From contig NZ_AP026802.1 of NCBI RefSeq assembly GCF_033095985.1, positions 1,984,001 to 2,048,000 on the forward strand: a stretch of DNA of 64,000 nt. The letters are read 5' to 3'. Numbering within the stretch: the stretch's first letter is position 1; every line of letters begins with the position of its first letter. This stretch comes from Xylocopilactobacillus apicola. Lineage in GTDB: Bacteria > Bacillota > Bacilli > Lactobacillales > Lactobacillaceae. The position numbers and the translations under genes were made by a program. This document shows, piece by piece, positions 7,631-15,311 of this stretch. The notes beneath the pieces were generated by a model, which saw nothing but the letters and a program-made list of their open reading frames with translations, had not been told where the DNA came from and made no database searches.

Positions 7631-8289
7631 TACATAATCACCAAATTGCCGTCATCAAGCGAAACAATATATGATTCCTCATCTGCTTCATTCATCGAAA
7701 AAAAGTCTAACTGTGGCATAATTTTATCAACGTCTATTTCATTAGGATCATAAAAGAAGGTTACGCCGTTAACAAGTTCTGTAACCTGATTATCTTGCTG
7801 ATTTTCTTGACGAATTTTTAATACTTGTCGTATTTTATCAACTTCCAAATCAAAATCTTCAGTTGTTATCTCAGATAATTTTTTGTTAAAATATCCATTT
7901 TCGTTCGTTGATGCCTGGTAACGTTTTTGCCAAAAATTAAACTCGTGATTCAATTTAGAAAGTTCTCTGGCGTTTAAATTACCGAATATATCGATAGTTT
8001 TATTTAAAATCTCGTACTCTTGTTGAGAAAAATCAGGATCAAAACGCATTGCATCTTGTTTAAAAGAATTATAGTCATTCTTGTACTTTTGACGAACTTC
8101 TTCAATTACCGTACCATTTTCGAAAGCGCACATCTTTTCTGAGAATAGCAGTTTTTCATTTTCCGCATAATTAATAAAATTTGCAAAAAATAGAAGCTTC
8201 TGTAATTTCATATTTCCATCAAAAGTATTTGGTTCAGAATCTAATCCCTTTTTCAAGAAGAATTTTGCGTACTCGGTTACATCTCTCAT
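7630..8289 (-). CDS. Panacea-domain (DUF4065, SocA/GepA-like) antitoxin
   Basis: 219 aa from the ATG at 8287-8289, which sits 8 bases after GGAGG; a longer GTG start is possible. Residues about 7-110 carry the Panacea pattern: TEYAKFFLKKG, MKLQKLLFFANFINY, FSEKMCAFENGTVIEEV, LNKTIDIFGNLNARELSKLNHE. Proteins with this domain neutralise many unrelated toxins. The C-terminal 70 residues are variable and acidic and would be the toxin-specific part. It lies upstream of and overlaps its presumed toxin. The pair is AT-rich compared with the transport genes and flanked by 58-bp repeats, so it was probably acquired. Confidence 0.75.
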   Translation of the reverse strand: MRDVTEYAKFFLKKGLDSEPNTFDGNMKLQKLLFFANFINYAENEKLLFSEKMCAFENGTVIEEVRQKYKNDYNSFKQDAMRFDPDFSQQEYEILNKTIDIFGNLNARELSKLNHEFNFWQKRYQASTNENGYFNKKLSEITTEDFDLEVDKIRQVLKIRQENQQDNQVTELVNGVTFFYDPNEIDVDKIMPQLDFFSMNEADEESYIVSLDDGNLVIM

Positions 8290-8313
8290 CTGAAACACCT
8301 CCTTTTTTATTAA

Positions 8314-8319
8314 ATTATA
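8314..8319 (-). promoter_or_regulatory. Probable -10 element for the toxin-antitoxin pair
   Basis: TATAAT on the reverse strand 24 bases before the antitoxin start. No good -35 box is seen at 17 bases, so the assignment is tentative. Confidence 0.4.
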
Positions 8320-8384
8320 TCAATTAAAATTAGATTTTTGTACTGTTCAGAGATAACGGCTCATTTATAGACACTGTCGAAATT

Positions 8385-9353
8385 TTATTTCGGCGCTTTA
8401 ATGCTCGCCGGATCGATGCCAAGTGCCTTCGCCATGTCCTTATTGACGTAAAGATTTAAGCTCTTAGGATCTTCAACTGGCATCGTCGCAGGTTTAGCTT
8501 TCCCGTCCAGAATTTTAGCCGCCATTTTACCAGTTTGGACTCCGAGTTCTTCAAAATCAATTCCAATCGTTGCCAATCCACCAAGTTTAACATGATCAAT
8601 CGACGCAGCGACTAAAGGGATTTTCTTCTCTTTTACAATTTTGCCGCTCAACTCTGCTGCTGACGAAAAAGTGTTGTCCGTTGGAACATAAATCCCGTCA
8701 GTCGAACTAGCCAGCGTCTCGGTTACTTGTTGAACATCGTTAGTGCTGTTTGCCGTTTTGATCACTGGCGTAACGCCCGCTTTCTTTAAGGCCTTCACCG
8801 CCATATCAGCTTGAATCTTTGAGTTAGATTCCCCTGCGTTATACATAATTCCAATTTTCTTCGCCTTCGGAACGATCGAAAGCAAAAGCGCAATTTGCTT
8901 ATCGACAGGACTCATGTCGTGCGCGCCGGTAATATTGCCGCCTGGCTTCTCGTTGGTCTTCACAAGTTTTGCAGCTTGTAAATCGGTCACCGCAGTTACC
9001 ACCGTCGGAATTTCTGTTGTTGCGCTAGCTAAACTTTGCGAGGCGGGAGTCGAAATCCCCAAAAGCAAGTCTGGCTTATCCTTAACCAATTTCTCGCTCA
9101 TACTTTTGAGATTATCCTGATTGTTCTGGGCATTTTGATAATCAAATTTGACGTTCTTGCCCTCAACGTAGCCGCTCTCCTTCAACCCTTTTTTAAAGCC
9201 TTCATACGATTTATCAAGCGACGGATGCTGTGTTAACTGCAATACGCCAATATGTTTTACTTTAGTACTCTCTGAACTGCTTTTGTTACTGCAGCCTCCC
9301 ATTAATAACGCTCCTGCAATACTTAGGCCGATCATTAGATTCTTTGCTTTCAT
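8385..9353 (-). CDS. ABC substrate-binding lipoprotein 3 (orphan, Tyr-type leader)
   Basis: 322 aa, lipobox LLMGGC, same family as the two copies downstream (HIGVLQLTQHPSLDKSYEGF, LLLGISTPASQSLA, DGIYVPTDNTFSS). The C-terminal nucleotide sequence is duplicated at 7229-7286. It is monocistronic behind its own promoter and attenuator, and its leader peptide has five Tyr codons. I infer that it is made when tyrosine is short and shares the permease and ATPase at 2.9-4.6 kb. Confidence 0.87.
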   Translation of the reverse strand: MKAKNLMIGLSIAGALLMGGCSNKSSSESTKVKHIGVLQLTQHPSLDKSYEGFKKGLKESGYVEGKNVKFDYQNAQNNQDNLKSMSEKLVKDKPDLLLGISTPASQSLASATTEIPTVVTAVTDLQAAKLVKTNEKPGGNITGAHDMSPVDKQIALLLSIVPKAKKIGIMYNAGESNSKIQADMAVKALKKAGVTPVIKTANSTNDVQQVTETLASSTDGIYVPTDNTFSSAAELSGKIVKEKKIPLVAASIDHVKLGGLATIGIDFEELGVQTGKMAAKILDGKAKPATMPVEDPKSLNLYVNKDMAKALGIDPASIKAPK

Positions 9354-9373
9354 CTTTTTCTCCTCCGTTGTAA

Positions 9374-9638
9374 TAAAAAAATACCCACCTAGTGACTAAG
9401 TGGGTTACGAAATGTCGAAAAATTGATTATATTCCGGTTAGCCACTTAGCTTCTACGTGGCTAACCGTAAGCAAAAACACCATAGCCATCATAGACGAAT
9501 CCAAACTTTTGGTTTGAACTCATCTTGATGAATCCAAACCTTATCTATAATAGCTATAGTAGTAACGGTTATTCAGTTGTAAGCAATTATTTGTATTCTT
9601 AATCATTTAAGAACTACCTCCAACTTGGTTGTCTTGAA
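9374..9638 (-). promoter_or_regulatory. Attenuator leader 3 (Tyr control codons)
   Basis: This is the clearest of the three switches. The last codons of the leader ORF (ATAGCTATTATAGA) pair over 14 of 14 positions, allowing G-U, with TCTATGATGGCTAT downstream. Between them is a 14-bp hairpin (GGTTTGGATTCATC with GATGAGTTCAAACC). Next come the hairpin at 9436-9466 (GGTTAGCCAC with GTGGCTAACC) and the terminator at 9374-9407 (CCCACTTAG with CTAGGTGGG, T run). CTAAGTGG in the middle hairpin can pair with CCACTTAG of the terminator. Confidence 0.82.
9541..9606 (-). CDS. Leader peptide 3, ends in Tyr codons
   Basis: 21 codons, ATG at 9604-9606 with GGAGG upstream. The end is NNRYYYSYYR followed by TAA: five Tyr codons, no Phe. 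The LQLNNR core is shared with the two other leaders. The replacement of every Phe codon by Tyr while the RNA pairing is retained is strong comparative evidence for a tyrosine sensor. Confidence 0.83.
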   Translation of the reverse strand: MIKNTNNCLQLNNRYYYSYYR

Positions 9639-9666
9639 TTATAACGAATAAAAATCTCGACGTCAA
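9638..9666 (-). promoter_or_regulatory. Promoter of leader 3
   Basis: TTGACG (9661-9666), 17 bases, TATAAT (9638-9643) on the reverse strand, starting 12 bases after the response-regulator gene ends. Confidence 0.85.
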
Positions 9667-9677
9667 GGATTTTCAAT

Positions 9678-10415
9678 CTACTTCATCATCCGAACTAGTT
9701 CCCGACTTTTTCGAATCGAAGCGTAAGCCTTACTCCCGTCAACGAAAATCAACTCTCTACTGCCACTATCAAAACTTTCCAGCAAATCCAAATTAACTAA
9801 AAAGCTTTTATCACAGCGAAATAGCTGGGGATACTTCTTAGCAAGATCGTTCAAATTGCCAAGGAACTCTGATTCTTTAGTCCTGCTCCTAAGCTTAACT
9901 CGACCAGGCGCACTTTTTTCAGTCTTCAAATAAATTAAATCAGCAAGTGGCAAAGAAAAATAACGGGAACCAATTCGGTAAGTGAAGAGATTCTCTTTCT
10001 TGTATTTGCCTGAAGCCTGAATCTGCTGGACCTTGATCAGATCGTCGCTAATATTTTGCTTGAGCTGCTCAAGTCCCCGCTCTTTTAAAATGTAATCAAG
10101 GGGCGCAACTTTTCGCTCTAACGTCAGAAATGAAAGTTCCTCGTGCGTGGTGATAAATACAATCTGTGCCCCTGGCAGCTCCCGCCTAATATCAACCGCT
10201 ACTTGGAGTCCAGCTTCTTTCACGCCGTCAATTTCCATATCTAGGAAAAACAAGCCCTGATATTGATCATTAATTGACGCCAAAAGTTGATCTGTCGAAG
10301 CAGCTTCTACAACCAACTTCATCGCAAAATCATTGATCAAGATAGTATTTCTAATTGTCTGGGCATAAACTGCCCTTTGTTTTTCGTCATCTTCAAGTAA
10401 GTAAATGGGAAACAT
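9678..10415 (-). CDS. LytTR-family response regulator (AgrA/ComE type)
   Basis: 245 aa from the ATG at 10413-10415, chosen because AAAGGAGAG lies just before it; the longer frame lacks such a site. Receiver domain residues 1-125 with LLEDDE near the N-terminus and the phosphoacceptor Asp in FFLDMEID. LytTR DNA-binding domain about 145-245 (YRIGSRYFSLPLADLIYL, RCDKSFLVNLDLLESF). The likely partner is the HPK10-type kinase at 11.8-13.1 kb; two broken toxin-antitoxin genes now separate them. Two matching operators (11761-11790 and 13140-13169) lie before two small membrane-protein genes. Confidence 0.9.
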   Translation of the reverse strand: MFPIYLLEDDEKQRAVYAQTIRNTILINDFAMKLVVEAASTDQLLASINDQYQGLFFLDMEIDGVKEAGLQVAVDIRRELPGAQIVFITTHEELSFLTLERKVAPLDYILKERGLEQLKQNISDDLIKVQQIQASGKYKKENLFTYRIGSRYFSLPLADLIYLKTEKSAPGRVKLRSRTKESEFLGNLNDLAKKYPQLFRCDKSFLVNLDLLESFDSGSRELIFVDGSKAYASIRKSRELVRMMK

Positions 10416-10459
10416 TTTCTCTCCTTTATTTAGAAACATAACTCGATAAAGGCCCCGTT

Positions 10460-10985
10460 CTAATCGATAGAAAGCCAAGGATACGCTAGCAATAAATCTT
10501 TATAATTGATCCTGTCCTGTTTTTTGTAGATAACGGTAAACTTATCCGTATTATCAGCGTTTGCTGCTACTCGAGCCAAATTGCGATGTGATTGGATGTA
10601 GCGTCTTTCAATTAATGGGCATCGATCCCATGACCTCCCATTTTGACGCGCTCATTAACTCAGTCGATCGCTTTAAGCGATCTGTCACCTCAAAATCATT
10701 TTTTCGTGCTTCTTCGATCAAGTTGAGATGAGCTTTAACTGCGCCAGCTAAAGTAGTTTCAAAATGGATACTAGTTTTATTCGCCAAAGCTTGATGCAGT
10801 CTTCTGCCTTCTTCACGCATTGCTCTGATGTAATCTACCGGATTACGCCAATCTCCACCTAACTCCTGCAGGATTTCATCGGCATTAATTCTTTTAGTTC
10901 CGGCAAATAATTCTGGTAGAATTCCATATAAAGTACTTTTCCCAGCTCCATTAACTCCCGCAACTATAATATACTGTTTTTTCAT
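10460..10985 (-). pseudogene. Broken zeta-toxin family gene
   Basis: The first 125 codons read as an intact zeta-like P-loop kinase (VAGVNGAGKSTLYGILP, INADEILQELGG, IHFETTLAG). After about codon 100 the frame is lost. The expected continuation is found in two other frames of the same strand: VNERVKMGGHGIDAH, then IERRYIQSHRNLARVAANAD and onward to YPWLSID and a stop at 10460-10462. A short deletion around 10665 plus a one-base shift near 10608 would explain this. The catalytic lid and C-terminus are thus not translated with the P loop, so the toxin is probably dead. Confidence 0.85.
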
Positions 10986-10988
10986 TAA

Positions 10989-11174
10989 TTAAATCACAAA
11001 TCTTTCGCGTTTGAGCCACTCTTTTTGCCGTTTATCTAAAACGTAAGTATACAGAGCATCATATAACTGCCGCTTATCTGGATCGGGATCATCCATAGAA
11101 AGATTCAGCAAATCTTTTGGTCCGAGTTTCTCTGCTTCTTCAATTAATTTTGCCAACATCTTCTCGCTGTCCAT
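10989..11174 (-). CDS. Small partner protein of the zeta-toxin gene
   Basis: 61 aa from the ATG at 11172-11174, which has GGAGGAAGTT directly before it. It is acidic and helical (KMLAKLIEEAEKLGPKDLL) with a basic C-terminus (DKRQKEWLKRERFVI). It precedes the zeta-like gene by 3 bases, the arrangement of the small proteins that accompany chromosomal zeta-type toxins. An antitoxin role is inferred from position only. Confidence 0.6.
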   Translation of the reverse strand: MDSEKMLAKLIEEAEKLGPKDLLNLSMDDPDPDKRQLYDALYTYVLDKRQKEWLKRERFVI

Positions 11175-11251
11175 AACTTCCTCCAATTTATATCAATTCT
11201 ACCAGTTAACAGTTTTATGGTAAACTAACCCTAATAACGAGGAGGGTTTCA

Positions 11252-11395
11252 GTCGAATATGCCAAAATACTCAAAAAAGAACTGATCCTATTCAAAAAAA
11301 GATTTGGTGGGACTGAAAGAGAAAAAGTTGATGCAATTATGGAGAAATACAATCGTAATTTTTCGATTCTCCAAAGTAAAGGAACGGTTAGATAA
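11252..11395 (+). other. Short open frame without start, possible gene remnant
   Basis: The forward strand is open for 47 codons and reads protein-like (YAKILKKELILFKKRFGG, EREKVDAIMEKYNRNFSIL) after a GGAGG-like sequence, but has no start codon in the right place. It may be the remains of a small gene, or chance. The rest of 11175-11477 holds nothing else I can identify. Confidence 0.25.
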
Positions 11396-11477
11396 TTAAA
11401 AACTGTTTTTAATTACGTTGCAAGTGAAGCCAATCACAAACAGCGACTCTTAGTTGGTCTCGATCAAGATACGAGCT

Positions 11478-11693
11478 CTAGTGATCAATCCTAGAACTCT
11501 TTTTTTCTTGTTTTTCTTCAAAATAAGCAACAAAGCCGAATCCAAAAATTGAAACCAGCGCAAAATTTTCATCAAGAAAATTACAGGTTGGAACTTGGTG
11601 AAGATCGCTTAAAATCCGCCAAATCAGTGAAAAAATCATCCAAATGGTCACTAATCCCATAAATATATTCGAGTTGTGTTTTAACTTGTTCAT
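11478..11693 (-). CDS. Small membrane protein under a LytTR operator
   Basis: 71 aa from the ATG at 11691-11693, which follows AAAGGAG at proper distance. Two hydrophobic segments (IFMGLVTIWMIFSLIW and FALVSIFGFGFVAYF), then a charged tail EEKQEKKSSRIDH. The LytTR operator at 11761-11790 and a TACAAT -10 box 32 bases after it lie upstream. Size and layout resemble the 70-residue protein at 13227-13439, which has the same promoter design. A bacteriocin-immunity or signalling accessory role is possible but not shown. Confidence 0.65.
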   Translation of the reverse strand: MNKLKHNSNIFMGLVTIWMIFSLIWRILSDLHQVPTCNFLDENFALVSIFGFGFVAYFEEKQEKKSSRIDH

Positions 11694-11760
11694 CAAAATG
11701 ATCTCCTTTAATTGATGATACCATTGTAGCAATATTTCTTTATTAGTCGGCGCTAAAAAT

Positions 11761-11790
11761 ATTAACGTTCGTTTTTTAAGAATTAACGTC
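11761..11790 (-). promoter_or_regulatory. LytTR-type direct-repeat operator
   Basis: On the reverse strand GACGTTAAT, 12 bases, AACGTTAAT: two 9-base direct repeats 21 bases apart (two helical turns), the layout bound by LytTR regulators such as PlnC. The distal half overlaps codons Asp-Val-Asn at the very end of the kinase gene. TACAAT follows 32 bases after the second repeat. Confidence 0.8.
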
Positions 11791-13095
11791 ACTAGATCTT
11801 TCGATCATTAAAGTCATTTGGAGATTCCCATTTATTAACTCTTTTTCGAAAAACAAGTCGGAATTTTGATCAACTAAATTTCTGACGTTTGCCAATCCAA
11901 AGCCTTGATGATTCTTCTTAGTGGTAAACCCATTTTCAAATAACTGATCTAAATTACTTAAATTAGACGCCTGGTTGCTTACAGTAATTTCAATTAAATC
12001 AGGAGATTTGATCAAGGCACAAGAGACCTTTTTATCTGTTTCTTTGTCCACGTGTTCAATCGCATTATCCAACAAAATTCCCAGAATCCTGATCACCGTG
12101 AGTACCAATTTAGCAGGGACAACAAGCGGTTCTTTGATTTCAAGTTCTAGTTCAATTCCTAATTTCTGGGCCGCAAAAAATTTCTGAACAATTAGTCCCC
12201 GGATTGGCTCATTTTGCAAATAATCTAAGTGATTAAGCGCAAAACTGAATTTATGTTCATCCGGCTGCTCTAAAATCAACTGCTGATAATAAGAATTCAG
12301 CTGTTCATCGTTTTCGACAACGCTGTTTAACGAGAGCAATAAGTTGTGATAGTCATGTTTAAAGTGGCGCAGCTCTTGATATTGCTGCTCAATATTATTC
12401 AAATAATTCTGCAGCTGTTCATTTTGGATCGCCTTGTCCTCTGCAGCACGCCGAGACATATCGAGAAATAAAAATGCCATTAGCTGAACCGATGCGACTC
12501 CTAAGAGAATGCTAATAAAAACCATGGTAGTGGTTTCTTTTGGAACAAAATACAAATAAGCCGAAATTGCCATATAACTAGTCCAAATTACCAAAAACGA
12601 AATCAAAAGCAGCCAATAGACTCGTCGCTCTAGATTTAGCTTTTGAATTTCACTTACAATTTGATCAAGTGCGGCACGTTTTTTGTGAATCAAAATCGCT
12701 ATCATCATCAAGGAAATGATTGTCAGAAGTTCAAAAAACAAAATCGAGAAATCAAGATTTTTAATAAATTTCATCATTAGCGGATAAACGATATTTAAAA
12801 GAAAATTAAGCGTAAAAGTGATTAATAACGCCAGAAGTCGTTGATTGAAATAGAGATAATCCATCTTTTTATTTTTGATCTTTCGATAGATGATCGGCGC
12901 AAAAAACCAGATCAGAACGCTAAAGTACCCCAAAACAACGCTGACCAGAGTATTCAAAATCACCCAAAATAAATGGCGTAACTTAAAATCTTGCCGCAAA
13001 AAATCTTCAAAGAGAATCAATTCAAAGAAGTTAAGAAAATATTCTAATAACACTATCTGCCAGGAGATCTCTTCCAAATTACTCGCTCCATTCAA
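11776..13095 (-). CDS. Sensor histidine kinase, HPK10 (AgrC/PlnB-like)
   Basis: Up to 439 aa. About six membrane segments in residues 10-210, a linker (RRAAEDKAIQNEQLQNYLNNIEQ), the phosphoacceptor motif FKHDYHN, then a GHKL ATPase domain with N-box LLDNAIEHV and G-box GFGLANVRN. These are the hallmarks of kinases that sense peptide pheromones. The first ATG has a weak ribosome-binding site; a TTG seven codons on, after GGAG, is an alternative start. No double-glycine or AgrD-like peptide gene is seen nearby, so the signal is unknown. Partner: regulator at 9678-10415. Confidence 0.88.
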   Translation of the reverse strand: MNGASNLEEISWQIVLLEYFLNFFELILFEDFLRQDFKLRHLFWVILNTLVSVVLGYFSVLIWFFAPIIYRKIKNKKMDYLYFNQRLLALLITFTLNFLLNIVYPLMMKFIKNLDFSILFFELLTIISLMMIAILIHKKRAALDQIVSEIQKLNLERRVYWLLLISFLVIWTSYMAISAYLYFVPKETTTMVFISILLGVASVQLMAFLFLDMSRRAAEDKAIQNEQLQNYLNNIEQQYQELRHFKHDYHNLLLSLNSVVENDEQLNSYYQQLILEQPDEHKFSFALNHLDYLQNEPIRGLIVQKFFAAQKLGIELELEIKEPLVVPAKLVLTVIRILGILLDNAIEHVDKETDKKVSCALIKSPDLIEITVSNQASNLSNLDQLFENGFTTKKNHQGFGLANVRNLVDQNSDLFFEKELINGNLQMTLMIERSSDVNS

Positions 13096-13139
13096 ATGTT
13101 TATTTCTAATTATACCGGTTTTAACTTAAATTGTCGGTT

Positions 13140-13169
13140 AACGTTAATCAGGCAAATTTGAACGTTAGT
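13140..13169 (+). promoter_or_regulatory. LytTR-type direct-repeat operator and promoter
   Basis: AACGTTAAT (13140-13148), 12 bases, AACGTTAGT (13161-13169). TACACT, a likely -10, follows 31 bases later and GGAGG before the ATG at 13227. Spacing to the -10 is nearly the same as at 11761-11790, so both sites probably activate in the same way. Confidence 0.8.
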
Positions 13170-13226
13170 AATAATTCGACTGAACTCCTAAATTCTATGG
13201 TACACTTCATTTAGGAGGAATTATCC

Positions 13227-13439
13227 ATGATCATTATTACTGGCAAGACCGTTGCAAAATTCTGGGGCATCGTTTGTGCTGCCATCGGAATTATTGGCTT
13301 AATCTTAACAAGGGAACTCTCTTTTGTGTCAATACTTATACCTAGCTGTTGGCTCTGTATTTTATCAAATACCCTTGACGACTCTAAAGAAAAAGCTGAC
13401 GCAATGAGAAAAATCGCTCGACGCCAGGATGATCGCTAA
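13227..13439 (+). CDS. Small membrane protein under a LytTR operator
   Basis: 70 aa, ribosome-binding site GGAGG 8 bases before ATG. Two hydrophobic segments (FWGIVCAAIGIIGLIL and FVSILIPSCWLCILS) and a charged tail (DDSKEKADAMRKIARRQDDR). It is divergent from the kinase gene and preceded by a LytTR operator. Together with the 71-residue protein at 11478 it forms the apparent output of the two-component system. Function unknown; immunity proteins in quorum-controlled bacteriocin loci have similar form. Confidence 0.7.
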   Translation: MIIITGKTVAKFWGIVCAAIGIIGLILTRELSFVSILIPSCWLCILSNTLDDSKEKADAMRKIARRQDDR

Positions 13440-13452
13440 GTTGTGATTGATA

Positions 13453-15298
13453 TCACCTTCTTTTAAAGATTATTCGATAGTAAACTTTCATCGTTAATTT
13501 ACCCATTAAGCGATACATCAGCGCAAAAGTAATTAACACGCCTAAACCGATCAACATGAAATTCAACTTGCTTTTGAGCCCCCAGTTTGATAGCACTCTT
13601 TGGATAAAAGGCAGTGCAAATAAAAGATGAATCATCGCCGTTGCCAGCGGCAAGTAAAATAGGACCCGCAGCTGGCTGACGATGTTTTTTTTGATTTCAC
13701 TTTGGGCAAGACCAACGCGCAATAAAGTTTGATAGCGTAACACATCTTCAAAAGCCTCACTTAGCTGTTTATAGTAAAGAATCAAGAACGTAATTAACAC
13801 GAAAGCACTCCCACATAATATTCCAATAAATAATAATCCATTCATCATTATTCTAATATTATCTTTGGTCACAGCTTTTGATTGAACATTGATCCCGTCG
13901 GGTAAATTATTAAACAACGCTAGCTGCTTTTGATCGCTGCCTTTTAACGTCAAAAAGTGCTGCGTCTCATCTGTTTTTTCTTTCATTGCAAAAATCAAAT
14001 AAATTGTATCATGACCAACTTGCCACTTAACATTAGGAAATTTACGAAAAACTCGCTTGACCCGAAATTCTTGGTTATCAATTTTCAAAGATGACCCTTC
14101 ATAGCCATCCTCTTTTACTATGATAACTTCATTGGGCGTCAATTTTTCAGTAGTTTTCGCCATTCGATTAAAATCCGCCAACAAGACACCGTGGACATCA
14201 TAATGATGCAGTCCGATCACATCCATCAAAATGGGCGTCATCTTTAAAATATCGTGTGTTTTGATCTCGACTCCAGATTTTTGGGCCGCCGCATAAATGA
14301 TTGGCGTGGGATCCGACTGATTGTTGCCGACAGTATATTGTAGATCTACCGGGCTTTGAGCAGTGATCATTTGATTTTGCCCCAAAAATAGTGCCACTGT
14401 CGAGATAACTGTCACCAAAGTCATCGTAATCAAGATAGTAATCGAAGCCAGACCAGCGCCATTTTGCTTCATGCGGGTCAACAAATTCCCAATTCTAATA
14501 AAGTGCTGGGGCCGATAATAATAAGATCTCCTGCCCCTTAAAAATTTCAAAACAAAAATACTGCCTGCAATAAAAATAAAATAAGTACCAACGATGACCA
14601 GCATCACCGCAATAAAGAAATATTGAATCGCATCAATCGGATCTTTGAGCGTTACAGCAAGATAATAACCTAAGATGATCGACCAAAATCCGAAAATCAA
14701 CATGAACCAGCGAGTCTTGGGCTCCCGTTGATCAACAATTGCGGGAGTCAATGGATTGTGGCGTTGAATCCAAATTAAATCCAGAAAAAACAAAAAAATA
14801 AAGATTAGCACAACAGCAAGATCAGCAATCATAAACGCTTGCAAACTTAGACCAAACCCACGTTTTAAAGTAATTTTAAGCATCCGGGCAACCACTAAGT
14901 ACCCTAGGCGCGCAAAACTCAAACTACCAATTGTTCCCAGCAAAAGCGTTAAACCAAGGCAAAGTATTTTTTCAAAAAAGAACATTTTAGACATTTCTCT
15001 TTTGCTAAATCCGATCACGCTAAAAAGTCGTAATTGTTGGCTGCGATAGTTTAGAGTATAACTGTTAGCATACCAAGCAATCAAAACTGTCATGAGAAGC
15101 ATCACGATGCCACCAAAAATAAAACAACCCCCTCGTACTCTGGGCTCCCATTCCACTAACTAAAATCGAGTTATCAAAACAAATATTGAGTATTACCAAA
15201 CTTACCATCATCATTGTACTCACCGTAATGATAAAAGGCAGATAAATATTAGCAAATTGACGCAAATTATTTTTTGCAAGTTTTGCGTAAAATTTCAC
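13453..15298 (-). pseudogene. BceB-type ABC permease, split by a frameshift
   Basis: Two frames together make one permease. The first 77 codons (15298 down to about 15130) give the first membrane segment and start of the external part (LPFIITVSTMMMVSLVIL, SILVSGMGAQ). The second frame picks up at FGGIVMLLMTVLIAWYAN and runs to 13453 with FtsX-type membrane segments, the large extracellular region and the C-terminal helices. The break falls at a GGGGG / TTTTATTTTT stretch around 15113-15130, so one extra base restores the frame. It is either a natural mutation, phase variation or a sequencing error. The joined product of about 620 residues is normal for BceB. Confidence 0.85.
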
Positions 15299-15311
15299 AA
15301 ACTCTCCTCTT

